Assembly (NCBI RefSeq): GCF_017640745.1
Contig: NZ_JAEPQA010000016.1
Location: forward strand, 1 to 64,000
Direction: 5' to 3'
Source of the DNA: Nisaea sp.
GTDB taxonomy: Bacteria; Pseudomonadota; Alphaproteobacteria; Thalassobaculales; Thalassobaculaceae
DNA length: 64,000 bases
Positions within the stretch are counted from its first letter, which is position 1, and every line of letters starts with the position of its first letter. A program made the position numbers and the translations under genes. Shown here piece after piece: positions 1 through 8,836 of this stretch. The notes under the pieces are model-generated. The model was given only the letters and a program-made list of their open reading frames with translations, was not told the DNA's origin and did no database searches.

Positions 1-689
1 TCCTCGACCTCGAGCAGCAGCTTGTAGAGATTGCACATGTCCTGGATGTGCAGGTTCGGGCGCAGCTGCTCTCCGCCGAAGACGGTGATCTTGCCGTTGT
101 TGATCGCGTGGTTGGTCAGGATGTTGACCGAGAGGTCCAGGCGCTGGCGCGGGCCGTAGCCGCAGACCGTCGCCGGGCGGATCGTCACGCAGACGAAGTC
201 CGGCGACTGGTGCTTGAACAGCAGAGGCTCGCACATGCCCTTGAACTTGTTGTAGAGCGTCAGCGGCAGGAGCGGGTGATCCTCCTTCACGTCCGGTTGG
301 TCGGAGACGCCGTAGACCGAGGAGGAGGACGCGTAGATGAAGCGCTTCACGCCCGCTTCCTTGGCCGCGATCACCATCGGCTCGAAGGCGTCGAAATTGA
401 TCGTCTCGCTCAGCGACTCGTCGAGCTCGAAACTGGCGTCGTTCGAGATGCAGGCGAGGTTGATCACCGCATCGCAGCCTTGCAAGGCCTGCTTCAGCGC
501 CGCCGTATCCCGGATGTCGCCCTTGATCGAGGTCAGCTTCGGATGGTCTTTCGGCAGAAAGTCGTCACCGAAGAACTGGATATCGTAGGACACGATCTCG
601 TAGCCGAGGTCCAGAAGCTGCGGGATCAGAAGGCTGCCAACATACCCCGCCCCACCCGTGATCAGGACCTTGTTGAAACGTCGTGACAC
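1..689 (-). CDS. NAD-dependent epimerase/dehydratase (3' end outside window)
   Basis: Extended-SDR sugar-nucleotide epimerase/dehydratase, cut by the left edge of the window so its C-terminus is missing. The protein begins with a Rossmann strand and a GGAGYVG nucleotide-binding loop (GxxGxxG), later SSSSVYG and a Y-N-K-F-K catalytic YxxxK. I chose a GTG start at 689 because an AAGGAG Shine-Dalgarno lies about 7 bases upstream and the family N-terminus begins immediately; no good ATG is available. It faces away from the gene at 776, same strand, 86 bases downstream of it, so the two may be co-transcribed. The substrate cannot be told from sequence; the next gene suggests surface-carbohydrate synthesis. 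Confidence 0.85.
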   Translation of the reverse strand, partial: MSRRFNKVLITGGAGYVGSLLIPQLLDLGYEIVSYDIQFFGDDFLPKDHPKLTSIKGDIRDTAALKQALQGCDAVINLACISNDASFELDESLSETINFDAFEPMVIAAKEAGVKRFIYASSSSVYGVSDQPDVKEDHPLLPLTLYNKFKGMCEPLLFKHQSPDFVCVTIRPATVCGYGPRQRLDLSVNILTNHAINNGKITVFGGEQLRPNLHIQDMCNLYKLLLEVE

Positions 690-775
690 GAAACTTTCTC
701 CTTCAGAAACATCCAGCATTTGGATCGGGATCATGCCCGGCTATGGAGAATTTTTCCATCCCGCGCGCATTTCCG

Positions 776-2107
776 CTAACCAGCTGGCGGCGGGAAGACA
801 GCGAGCATGGACTCCGAGAGTTTCTGGACCCGGACCGCCGCCGCCGCACCGAGGCCCCGAGAGATGTTCTGCAGGCTCTGGATCAAGGTCTCACGCGTCA
901 AGTCCATCTTATTCTTGCGGTATTCGTCCAGGGCGACCAGCACTAGCCTGGCATCTTTATTCCGAAACAGATGACCTTCGAACGGCGTCAGCTCCAAACC
1001 CTCGATTTCCGCCATGATGGCTTCGGTCGCTCCGCATTCGCCGTTTAGGGAGATATGATCGGCCAAGCTCTCGCCGAAGGCATCGCGAATCGCCGATACG
1101 GCCCCCCCACGGTCGTCGATCGCCGATTGGACCGCCCCAAAGAGTCCCTCCAGATCACGATAAACGGGGGTCACGAGGTTCGATAGAAAGATGCTCTCGA
1201 TCCAGTTCGTGTAAGGCGCATAAGCTGCAACCGGCACACCAAGGACCATGGCCTCTGTACCTGTAGTGCAGGTGTTGTGAATTAGTATGTCGGCTCCGAG
1301 CAACCAGGGAACAACCGTCCCCGCAAACATGACATGAACCCGATCTTCGCTGGCCAGGCTTCGTCGCCAGAACGTGTGATCCTCCGACGGATGCGGACGC
1401 AAGACGATCTGATGATCCGGAAACCGGTCCCTGAGCGCCCGGACCATCTCCCCGAAATGCACCAGATTAGTTTCTTCGAAGTCGAAAGTTGCCTCGAACC
1501 ACGCCCGATCATCCGGATTGTCCCATCGCGCGTATCCGACCCGCTCGCAGATCTCGATGAACCGTTCCCGACTGCCGTGGCCGGTATTCCCCGCACCGAA
1601 ATTCGTATTGACGAGAATGTAGCGACCGAACTCTTCGCGAATCCGCGCGACATCTCCTTCGAAAGCTCTGGTCATAGCGGGCGACAAGAGATCGAAACGG
1701 GGATTTCCCGTCACCGCAAACCGCTCCGCATGCCCGGGAAATGCATCCAGAAAGATCCGGTGCTGATTGCGGCCCTGGAGGAAGAATCGATCCAAATTCC
1801 CGAGGAATTCAGATGTCACACCCTGCAAAACGAATCTCTTGTCTGACATGGCCGTGACTTCTTCGTCGATCGCCACAACGCGGTGCCCGCAATCCTTCGC
1901 GTGCTTCGCCCAATTCGTCTGGATCTGATTGCTGCCCTTGAGGAACACCGCGCCCGGCAGAAGCTTGTCAAGGTTTCGAACCATCGACCACTGGTCGCCG
2001 ATTACAACCGCATATCCGCTTGCAACGGCACGCAGCACAAGAGAAAGCCGTGCGTTCAGTTCGCGGGCTACCTCCTCGATCGGGAGGTAAAGACGTTTGT
2101 AGCGCAT
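776..2107 (-). CDS. surface carbohydrate biosynthesis protein (GT-B-like)
   Basis: About 443 residues. It resembles the family annotated as surface carbohydrate biosynthesis protein: an opening RYKRLYLPIEEVARELNARL-type segment, then a GDQ motif, an IDEE motif near residue 95, VTGNPRFDLL near 140 and, in the C-terminal half, LRPHPSED and an HNTCTTGTEAMVLGVP segment. The last two resemble the nucleotide/acceptor region of CDP-glycerol glycerophosphotransferase-like GT-B proteins. An in-frame ATG at 2122 gives five more residues; I prefer 2107 because the family normally starts right before the RLYLPIE segment. Neither start has a clear Shine-Dalgarno. The reaction is unknown; a transferase role in capsule or O-antigen synthesis is inferred. 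Confidence 0.75.
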   Translation of the reverse strand: MRYKRLYLPIEEVARELNARLSLVLRAVASGYAVVIGDQWSMVRNLDKLLPGAVFLKGSNQIQTNWAKHAKDCGHRVVAIDEEVTAMSDKRFVLQGVTSEFLGNLDRFFLQGRNQHRIFLDAFPGHAERFAVTGNPRFDLLSPAMTRAFEGDVARIREEFGRYILVNTNFGAGNTGHGSRERFIEICERVGYARWDNPDDRAWFEATFDFEETNLVHFGEMVRALRDRFPDHQIVLRPHPSEDHTFWRRSLASEDRVHVMFAGTVVPWLLGADILIHNTCTTGTEAMVLGVPVAAYAPYTNWIESIFLSNLVTPVYRDLEGLFGAVQSAIDDRGGAVSAIRDAFGESLADHISLNGECGATEAIMAEIEGLELTPFEGHLFRNKDARLVLVALDEYRKNKMDLTRETLIQSLQNISRGLGAAAAVRVQKLSESMLAVFPPPAG

Positions 2108-2122
2108 AATCGCCGATCGCAT

Positions 2123-2434
2123 GGGTGGAAGACAGTGCGATTAATAGACGGGCAGCCGGTCTGACGGCAAGAAGTCGCAACTTGGCTCCACGTTCGGGAC
2201 CAAGCAGTCCGCTGTCGTGTCCGACGCGCCGCTTGCAGAACAGTTTCCGCCCCTTCCGCGCTTGCCCGGCCTGGCTGAACCCTCTATCCAGAACGGAGCG
2301 GCCCGGGACACTGACGTGACGGGCGCCCCGGAGTGCAACCGGGGGCGGATAGATCCATGAAAAAGGATATCCGCGGCGGCTCGTGGGCGGAGACATCTTC
2401 TCCGCGTCCCCGTGCGCGCGGCGGTGGGGATGAG
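2123..2434. other. intergenic region, no gene seen
   Basis: About 310 bases between the divergent genes at 2107 (minus) and 2435 (plus). It must hold promoters for both. I looked for a cobalamin riboswitch (B12 box, conserved core) ahead of the corrin cluster and found no convincing match on either strand. An in-frame ATG at 2357 would extend the plus-strand gene, but that extra N-terminus looks unlike the CbiX family. Confidence 0.4.
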
Positions 2435-3544
2435 ATGAGCATGACCAACGAGACTTCCAGCGGGAAACAGGGCGTGATGATTTGCGGGCACGGCAGCCGC
2501 GATCAGGCAGCCGTCGACGAGTTCGCGAAACTTGCGGTCCGGATCAAGGAAAAGCTGCCGGACATGCCGGTCGACTACGGCTATCTCGAATTCGCCACCC
2601 CGATCATCCGCAACGGCCTGGACGCGCTGCGCGAGCGCGGGGTCACCGACGTGCTCGCGGTTCCGGGCATGCTGTTCGCCGCGGGGCATGCCAAGAACGA
2701 CATCCCGTCCGTGCTGAACACCTACGCGGCCGGCGCCGAGGGCGTGACGATCCGCTACGGACGCGAGCTCGGCATCGATCTGAAGATGATCCGCGCCGCC
2801 GGCGAGCGCATCGAGGAAGCGCTGAAGGCGGCCGGCGACGGCGTCTCCCGGCACGAGACCATGCTCGTCGTGGTCGGGCGCGGCGCCTCCGATCCGGACG
2901 CCAATTCGAACGTCGCCAAGGTCATGCGGATGCTCTGGGAGGGCATGGGCTTCGGCTGGGGCGAGACCGCCTATTCCGGCGTCACTTTTCCGCTGGTCGA
3001 ACCGGCGCTCGAGCATGCCGCCAAACTCGGCTACAAGCGCATCGTCGTCTTCCCCTATTTCCTCTTCACCGGGATCCTGGTCACGCGGATCTACGACTAT
3101 GTCGACAAGGTCGCGGCGCGCCATCCGGAGATCGAGTTCGTCAAGGCGCCCTATCTCAACGACCATCCGCTGGTGATCGAGACCTTCCTCGACCGGATCC
3201 GCGAGATCGACGAGGGCACCGGCAACATGAACTGCCAGATGTGCAAGTACCGCCAGCAGGTGCTCGGCTTCGAGGACGAGGTCGGTCTGCCGCAGGAAAG
3301 CCACCACCATCACGTCGAGGGCATCGGGACCGGTGGCGGACACGGCCATGACCACGATCACCATCATGATCACGGGCATCATCACCATCATCATGGCGAC
3401 GGACACCACCATCACAGCCATAGTCACGGGCACGGCCATTCCCACGACCACGGGCACGAACATGACAACGGGCACGACCATCACCACCACCCGTACCCGC
3501 ATGCGGACCATCCGCTCGGCCCGCGCACACTGACCGAAAACTGA
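2435..3544 (+). CDS. cbiX: sirohydrochlorin cobaltochelatase CbiX, long form with His-rich tail
   Basis: Inserts cobalt into sirohydrochlorin, the committed early-cobalt step of anaerobic-type B12 synthesis. The 369-residue protein has two tandem CbiX chelatase domains (first beginning at CGHGSRD, second at VVVGRGASDPD), then a MXCXXC motif at residues 265-270 (Met-Asn-Cys-Gln-Met-Cys) and a C-terminal tail, residues 290-359, with 36 histidines. The Bacillus megaterium long-form CbiX is known to carry a 4Fe-4S cluster on MXCXXC and a His-rich region, so the architecture matches. The start at 2435 precedes the family N-terminus; ATG 2441 is an alternative. It opens a cluster in which the next six genes are spaced by 10 bases or less or overlap. 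Confidence 0.92.
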   Translation: MSMTNETSSGKQGVMICGHGSRDQAAVDEFAKLAVRIKEKLPDMPVDYGYLEFATPIIRNGLDALRERGVTDVLAVPGMLFAAGHAKNDIPSVLNTYAAGAEGVTIRYGRELGIDLKMIRAAGERIEEALKAAGDGVSRHETMLVVVGRGASDPDANSNVAKVMRMLWEGMGFGWGETAYSGVTFPLVEPALEHAAKLGYKRIVVFPYFLFTGILVTRIYDYVDKVAARHPEIEFVKAPYLNDHPLVIETFLDRIREIDEGTGNMNCQMCKYRQQVLGFEDEVGLPQESHHHHVEGIGTGGGHGHDHDHHHDHGHHHHHHGDGHHHHSHSHGHGHSHDHGHEHDNGHDHHHHPYPHADHPLGPRTLTEN

Positions 3545-3554
3545 GTCCCGCCGC

Positions 3555-4208
3555 ATGTCCGCGCCCGTCTTCTCCTACGAGAAAGATCCGGATGCCATCT
3601 ACCGGCAGTCCTTCGAGATCGTGCGCGCGGAAACCGATCTCACGCGCTTCGATCCCGCCGAGGCCGAGGTGGCGGTGCGGCTGGTTCATGCCTCGGGCAT
3701 GCCGGAAATCGCGCCGGACCTGATCTTCAGCGAGGGCGCGGTCGCCGCCGGAGGGGCAGCCTTGGCCCTCGGCGCGCCGGTGATCTGCGATGCCGCCATG
3801 GTCGCGCATGGCATCACTCCCCGCCTGTTACCGACGCAGAACGAAGTGGTCTGCCTGATCCGCGATCCCCATCTCCGGGCGCTCGCGAAGGAGGAGGCGA
3901 CGACCCTCTCTGCCGCCCAGGTCGGGCTCTGGCGGGAAAAACTCGACGGTGCTGTGATCGCCATCGGCAACGCGCCGACGGCGCTCTTCCGGCTGATCGA
4001 GCTGATTCTCGACGGCGGCCCGCGCCCGGCGGTGATCCTCGGATTTCCGGTCGGTTTCGTCGGTGCGGCCGAGTCGAAGGCGGCTCTCGCCGGAACGGGG
4101 GGCCTTCCGCCCTTTCTGACGCTTCCGGGCCGGCGCGGCGGCAGTGCCATGGCATCGGCAGCTGTGAATGCGCTCGCCATCCTCGCCGGCAAGGACGCAG
4201 CGACATGA
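3555..4208 (+). CDS. cobH: precorrin-8X/cobalt-precorrin-8 methylmutase (CobH/CbiC)
   Basis: Moves the C-11 methyl to C-12, giving (hydrogeno/co)byrinic acid. 217 residues, the usual length. The conserved RLVHASGMPE segment carries the catalytic His (H45); the ICDAAMVAHGI and GFPVGFVGAAESK segments are also typical of CbiC/CobH. It starts 11 bases after cbiX and overlaps the next gene by 4 bases (ATGA), so translation is probably coupled. Confidence 0.95.
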   Translation: MSAPVFSYEKDPDAIYRQSFEIVRAETDLTRFDPAEAEVAVRLVHASGMPEIAPDLIFSEGAVAAGGAALALGAPVICDAAMVAHGITPRLLPTQNEVVCLIRDPHLRALAKEEATTLSAAQVGLWREKLDGAVIAIGNAPTALFRLIELILDGGPRPAVILGFPVGFVGAAESKAALAGTGGLPPFLTLPGRRGGSAMASAAVNALAILAGKDAAT

Positions 4209-5437
4209 GCATCGAGGCGCCCTGGCTCCGCATCATCGGGATCGGCGAAGACGGGCTGGAAGGGCTGTCCCGGTCCGCCCGCGAGCTTCTGGACGGCGCC
4301 GAGATCCTGATCGGCGGCGCGCGCCATCTCGCCATGCTGCCGGTAGACGGGCGCGAACGGATCGAATGGCCCTCGCCGCTGCCAAGCTTCCTCGACCGAC
4401 TCCAAGAGCTGCGCGGCCGGAAAGTCGCCGTGCTCGCGACCGGCGATCCGATGCACTACGGCATCGGCGCGACCTTCGCGAAGGTGATAGCGGCCGACGA
4501 AATGGTCGTCATCCCGACCCCGTCTGCCTTCTCTCTCGCCGCCGCCCGGCTCGGATGGCCCTTGGCGGAGGTGCGGACCCTCACCGTCCACGGCCGCCCT
4601 CTCTCCCTGCTCGCCGCCGCCCTGCAGCCCGGCGCGAAGCTGATCCTGCTGAGCGAGGGACGGGAGACGCCGGGACAGGTTGCTGCCTTCCTCACCGGCG
4701 CCGGCTTCGGCAAGAGTGCGATCACCGTGTTCGAGCATATGGGCGGGCCGAAGGAAGCCCGGCTGGACGGACTTGCCGAAAACTGGACGCATGCACCGGG
4801 GGCGGATTTCAACACCGTCGCGGTACAGCTTTCCACGCCGGACCGCCCGGTCGCCCTCGGCGCCACGCCGGGCCTCGACGACGCGTTCTTCGAAAATGAC
4901 GGCCAGCTCACCAAGCGCGAAATCCGCGCTACGACCCTGGCCGCGCTGCGTCCTGGGCCGGGCCAGCTGCTCTGGGACGTCGGCGCCGGGTCCGGCTCGA
5001 TCGGTATCGAATGGATGCGTTCGGACACTCAGGCCCGCGCCATCGCGATCGAGCCGAAAGCGGAGCGGGTCGCGCGGATCCGCCGCAATGCCGAAACCCT
5101 CGGCACGCCGCTCCTCAGGATCGTCGAAGGCCAGGCGCCGGACGCGCTCGACGGGCTGGAAGAACCGGATGCCGTCTTCCTCGGCGGCGGCATCACCGCG
5201 CCCGGACTGCTGGAGATCTGCTGGAATGCGCTGCGACCCGGCGGCCGTCTGGTCGCCAACGTGGTCACGCTCGAAGGCGAGGCCGAACTGACGGAAGCCC
5301 GCTCCATGCTTGGCGGAGAATTGATCCGGATCGCCGTATCGCGGCTCGAGCCGGTCGGCCCCTATCACGGCTGGCGCCCACTGATGCCGGTCACGCAATG
5401 GATCTGCCGCAAGCCGGGTCCGGGAGGAACGGGCTAG
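4205..5437 (+). CDS. cobL: precorrin-6Y C5,15-methyltransferase (decarboxylating), CbiE-CbiT fusion
   Basis: Bifunctional enzyme that methylates C-5 and C-15 and removes the C-12 acetate carboxyl. The N-terminal half (about residues 1-205) is a tetrapyrrole methylase (CbiE type, with LATGDPMHYGIG). The C-terminal half (about 215-405) is a class I SAM methyltransferase (CbiT type) with motif DVGAGSGSIGIEW. The 410-residue length matches CobL fusions. It overlaps cobH by 4 bases and is followed 3 bases later by cobI. Confidence 0.95.
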   Translation: MSIEAPWLRIIGIGEDGLEGLSRSARELLDGAEILIGGARHLAMLPVDGRERIEWPSPLPSFLDRLQELRGRKVAVLATGDPMHYGIGATFAKVIAADEMVVIPTPSAFSLAAARLGWPLAEVRTLTVHGRPLSLLAAALQPGAKLILLSEGRETPGQVAAFLTGAGFGKSAITVFEHMGGPKEARLDGLAENWTHAPGADFNTVAVQLSTPDRPVALGATPGLDDAFFENDGQLTKREIRATTLAALRPGPGQLLWDVGAGSGSIGIEWMRSDTQARAIAIEPKAERVARIRRNAETLGTPLLRIVEGQAPDALDGLEEPDAVFLGGGITAPGLLEICWNALRPGGRLVANVVTLEGEAELTEARSMLGGELIRIAVSRLEPVGPYHGWRPLMPVTQWICRKPGPGGTG

Positions 5438-5440
5438 ATC

Positions 5441-6160
5441 ATGGGCGGATTTCTGACCGGCATCGGCGTCGGGCCGGGCGACCCCGACCTCATCACTCTC
5501 AAGGCCGTGAAACGGCTGCAGGCGGCGGACCTCGTCTGCTATCCGGCACCGGAAGTGGGCCAGAGCCTCGCACGGAAAATCGCTGCGCCGCATATCCCGC
5601 TCGGGCTGGAGGAATACGCCATCCGCATGCCGATGGTCGCCTCCCGGTTCCCCGCGGCGAAGGTCTATGACGAAGCGGCGCTCCGGATCAGGGCCGCGCT
5701 CAAGGCAGGACGGAACGTGGTCGTGCTCTGCGAGGGCGATCCGTTCTTCTACGGCTCCTTCATGTATCTCTACGAGCGGCTGGCGAAAGACCATCCGGTG
5801 GAGGTCGTGCCGGGCATCTCCTCGCCGATGGCGTCCGCCGCCGCGCTCGGCGCCCCGCTGGTCTCGCGCAACGACGTGCTGACCGTGCTCCCCGCTCCGC
5901 TTGACGATGCTGAGCTGCGCCGCCGGATCGAGCTTGCGGACGGGATCGTGATCATGAAGATCGGCCGCCACTTTAAGCGCATCCACGCGCTACTGACGGA
6001 GCTCGGCCACGCCGACGAGGCCCGCTACATCGAGCACGCGACGATGCAGAACCAGCGCTGCCTCGCCCTCGACCAGGTCGATCCCGAAACCGTGCCCTAT
6101 TTCTCCATGATCCTCCTGCACAAGCGCGGCGAAGCCTTTCTCGAAGGAAGTGAGCTATGA
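5441..6160 (+). CDS. cobI: precorrin-2/cobalt-factor II C20-methyltransferase (CobI/CbiL)
   Basis: Tetrapyrrole methylase that adds the C-20 methyl. 239 residues. The N-terminal GIGVGPGDPDLITLKA and the CEGDPFFYGSF loop are family signatures, followed by VVPGISSPMASAA. It sits 3 bases after cobL and overlaps the downstream cbiG-cobJ fusion by 4 bases. CobI (Co-free) and CbiL (Co-containing) cannot be separated by eye; CbiX, CbiG and CbiD in the same cluster favour the cobalt substrate. Confidence 0.94.
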   Translation: MGGFLTGIGVGPGDPDLITLKAVKRLQAADLVCYPAPEVGQSLARKIAAPHIPLGLEEYAIRMPMVASRFPAAKVYDEAALRIRAALKAGRNVVVLCEGDPFFYGSFMYLYERLAKDHPVEVVPGISSPMASAAALGAPLVSRNDVLTVLPAPLDDAELRRRIELADGIVIMKIGRHFKRIHALLTELGHADEARYIEHATMQNQRCLALDQVDPETVPYFSMILLHKRGEAFLEGSEL

Positions 6161-7956
6161 GCGTTGTCGTCCTCTCCCCCTCGGGCCTCGCCACCGGGAG
6201 AAAGCTCGCGGAGAGCCTCGGGCAAGAGCTGCACGCCCGCTCGGCGCCGGCGAACCGGGTCTTCAGCGATGTGGCGGAGCATATGCGCGGCCTCTTCGCC
6301 GCGGGCGAGCCGATCCTTTTCGTCGGGGCTGCAGGGGCGCTGATCCGCATTCTGGCGCCGCTGATCGCCGACAAGACCTCCGAGCCGCCCGTTCTCGCCA
6401 TCGCCGAGGACGGATCGGCCGTGATCCCGCTGCTCGGCGGCCATCGCGGCGCCAACGATCTGGCCCGTGAGGCAGCGAAGACGCTTGGCGCCGTCGCGGC
6501 GATCACCACGGCAAGCGACCTAGCACTCGGGATTGCCCTCGACGCCCCGCCCGCAGGCTGGCATCTCGCGCCGGGGAGCGACTACAAGAGCGCTGCCGCC
6601 GCCTTGCTCCGCGGGGAGGCCGCCGCAATCGACCCGGCGCTCGACTGGCTTGCGGCAAGCGATCTGAAGCGGGACGACACGGCAGAGCTGAAACTCGCCG
6701 CGTCGATCCGGCGCGCGGATCTCGCTTCCGGCACCCTGACCTACCATCCCGAGCGCCTCGCCATTGGCGTCGGCTGCGAGCGCGACGCGGCACCGGAAGA
6801 GCTGATCCAACTGGTCGACGAAACACTCGCGGAGGCCGGTCTCGCGCCGGACGCCGTCGCCGGCATCTTCTCCATCGACGTGAAGATGGACGAGGCAGCG
6901 GTGCACGCCCTCGGCGCACATCTCGGGCGTCCTGTCCGCTTCTACGACGCCGCGCGGCTGGAGGAGGAAACCCCGCGTCTCGCCACGCCGTCCGAAATCG
7001 TCTTCAAGGAGGTCGGCTGCCACGGCGTCAGTGAGGGCGCGGCGCTCGCCGCGGCCGGGCCGGGCGCGGCGCTGACCGTGCCGAAGCGGAAATCGAAACG
7101 TGCGACCTGCGCCATCGCCGAGGCGCCTGCCATCATTGACGTAACAGCATCCGGTACCGCGCGTGGCCGTCTCGCTCTCGTCGGCATCGGACCGGGGGCC
7201 GCCGACTGGCGCACGCCGGAAGCCTCCGCCGCCATCCGCGCGGCCGAGGTGATCGTCGGCTACGGACTCTATATCGACCTGCTCGGCCCGCTTGCGGCAG
7301 GCAAGCAGCGGCACGATTTCGCCCTCGGCGAGGAGGAGAAGCGCGCCGCCTACGCGCTCGACCTCGCGGCGGAAGGCAGGTCCGTCGCCCTCGTCTCCTC
7401 CGGCGATATCGGCATCTATGCCATGGCGACGCTGGTCTACGAGCTGCTCGACAAGGCCGGGCGCAAGGACTGGGCGCGACTGGAGGTCTTCGTCACCCCA
7501 GGCATCTCCGCTTTGCAGGCCTGCGCCGCCCGCATCGGCGCCCCGCTCGGCCACGATTTCTGCACCATCTCGCTTTCCGACCTGCTGACCCCCTGGGACG
7601 CCATCCAGACTCGCGTGAAGGCCGCCGCCGAGGGCGATTTCGTAATCTCCTTCTACAACCCGGTCTCGATGCGACGCCGCACCCAGCTGGCCCATGCGCG
7701 CGAGGTACTGCTGCAGCACCGCCCGCCGGAGACGCCGGTGATCCTCGGCCGCTCGCTCGGCCGGCCGGACGAGACGGTGACGGTGACCACGCTGCAGGAC
7801 CTCTCGGTCGACCAGGTCGACATGATGACGCTGGTTATGGTGGGCTCGTCCGAGACCCGCTACGACGGCAAACATGTCTATACCCCGCGCGGCTATGCCG
7901 GAAAGGCGGGCACCTCCATCAGGGCGGATCAGAAGAAAGACGAGGCGGCGGAATGA
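6157..7956 (+). CDS. fused cobalt-precorrin-5A hydrolase / precorrin-3B C17-methyltransferase (CbiG-CobJ)
   Basis: A two-domain protein of 599 residues. Residues 1 to about 330 are CbiG-like: GAAGALIRILAPL and LGGHRGANDLA segments, then a C-terminal CbiG subdomain starting AIGVGCERDA and including IFSIDVKMDE. Residues about 340-590 are a CobJ/CbiH tetrapyrrole methylase (LVGIGPGAADWRT, SSGDIGIYAM, FVTPGISALQA, ISFYNPVS). CbiG opens the delta-lactone and removes the C-20 fragment as acetaldehyde in the anaerobic pathway; CobJ/CbiH performs C-17 methylation and ring contraction, so the fusion joins consecutive steps. It overlaps neighbours by 4 bases at both ends. Confidence 0.93.
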   Translation: MSVVVLSPSGLATGRKLAESLGQELHARSAPANRVFSDVAEHMRGLFAAGEPILFVGAAGALIRILAPLIADKTSEPPVLAIAEDGSAVIPLLGGHRGANDLAREAAKTLGAVAAITTASDLALGIALDAPPAGWHLAPGSDYKSAAAALLRGEAAAIDPALDWLAASDLKRDDTAELKLAASIRRADLASGTLTYHPERLAIGVGCERDAAPEELIQLVDETLAEAGLAPDAVAGIFSIDVKMDEAAVHALGAHLGRPVRFYDAARLEEETPRLATPSEIVFKEVGCHGVSEGAALAAAGPGAALTVPKRKSKRATCAIAEAPAIIDVTASGTARGRLALVGIGPGAADWRTPEASAAIRAAEVIVGYGLYIDLLGPLAAGKQRHDFALGEEEKRAAYALDLAAEGRSVALVSSGDIGIYAMATLVYELLDKAGRKDWARLEVFVTPGISALQACAARIGAPLGHDFCTISLSDLLTPWDAIQTRVKAAAEGDFVISFYNPVSMRRRTQLAHAREVLLQHRPPETPVILGRSLGRPDETVTVTTLQDLSVDQVDMMTLVMVGSSETRYDGKHVYTPRGYAGKAGTSIRADQKKDEAAE

Positions 7957-8717
7957 CGGTCTATTTCATCGGCGCCGGACCCGGCGATCCGGACCTGCTG
8001 ACGATCAAGGGCCGCGACCTGATCGCGCGCTGCCCCGCCTGCCTCTATGCCGGCTCGCTGGTGCCGGAGGCGGTCGTCGCCCATGCGCCGGCGGGTGCGA
8101 AAGTGATCGACACCGCGCCGATGACGCTGGACGAGATCATGGCGGAGATCGAGGCGGCGCACGGCCGCGGCGAGGATATCGCCCGGGTGCATTCGGGCGA
8201 TCCCTCGCTCTACGGCGCCATCGCCGAACAGATCCGCCGCCTGCGCGCTGTGGGAATCCCGTTCGAGATCATTCCGGGCGTGCCCGCCTATACCGCCGCG
8301 GCGGCGGCCCTGCAGACCGAGCTGACCCTGCCGGAGATCAGCCAGACCATCATCCTCACCCGCACCACGATGCAGTCGAGCGCGATGCCCGAGGGCGAGG
8401 AGCTGGAGGAACTCGGTCGCTCGAAGGCGACCCTCGCGATCCATCTCTCGATCCGCAATTTGCGCTATATCGAGCGCGCGCTCACCCCGCATTACGGCGC
8501 CGATTGCCCCGTCGCGGTGATCTACCGCGCGAGCTGGCCGGACCAGCAGGTGATCCGCGGCACGCTCTCGGATATCCGGGGCAAGGTGCGGGACGCGAAG
8601 ATCACCCGGACCGCCCTCATCCTCGTCGGCCGCGTCCTCAGCGAGGAGGATTTCCGCGACAGCGCGCTCTACGACGCCGCCCATACGCATGTGCTGCGGC
8701 CGGAAGCGAAGGTCTGA
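7953..8717 (+). CDS. cobM: precorrin-4/cobalt-precorrin-4 C11-methyltransferase (CobM/CbiF)
   Basis: Tetrapyrrole methylase acting at C-11. 254 residues, with YFIGAGPGDPDLLTIKG at the N-terminus, HSGDPSLYGAI loop, and IIPGVPAYTAAAAAL, all typical of CobM/CbiF. It starts inside the stop of the preceding fusion (ATGA overlap) and ends the first plus-strand corrin operon. A palindromic repeat lies directly downstream. Confidence 0.95.
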   Translation: MTVYFIGAGPGDPDLLTIKGRDLIARCPACLYAGSLVPEAVVAHAPAGAKVIDTAPMTLDEIMAEIEAAHGRGEDIARVHSGDPSLYGAIAEQIRRLRAVGIPFEIIPGVPAYTAAAAALQTELTLPEISQTIILTRTTMQSSAMPEGEELEELGRSKATLAIHLSIRNLRYIERALTPHYGADCPVAVIYRASWPDQQVIRGTLSDIRGKVRDAKITRTALILVGRVLSEEDFRDSALYDAAHTHVLRPEAKV

Positions 8718-8734
8718 GCCTGCTTCCAATTTTT

Positions 8735-8836
8735 AATCGTCATCCCGGCGAAAGCCGGGACCTTTTGAACGTAGAGCGCCTGTCCGCCTGAGGTCCCGGC
8801 TTTCGCCGGGATGAAGACTATCTTTGGATGACGATT
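8735..8836. repeat. palindromic intergenic repeat (REP-like), possible bidirectional terminator
   Basis: Exact 24-base inverted repeat: arm 1 at 8740-8763 and arm 2 at 8791-8814, separated by 27 bases. An 11-base outer pair (8735-8745 with 8826-8836) overlaps arm 1 and extends the symmetry, reaching into the cobK stop codon. Each arm is itself a near-palindrome of the CCCGGCGAAAGCCGGG type, a motif that is widespread between genes in many proteobacterial genomes. It lies between the convergent cobM and cobK and could stop or shield both transcripts. Confidence 0.8.

Noticed and set aside
2123-2434. Cobalamin riboswitch ahead of cbiX
   Set aside because: I looked for the B12 box and conserved core on both strands here and also at 10689-10839; no arrangement matches convincingly.
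3686-5986. 766-codon open frame on the minus strand opposite cobH, cobL and cobI
   Set aside because: It is antisense to well-supported corrin genes; long antisense frames are common in GC-rich DNA and no family motif is visible.
8735-8836. CRISPR-like repeat
   Set aside because: Only two copies, inverted rather than direct, with no spacer array or cas genes.
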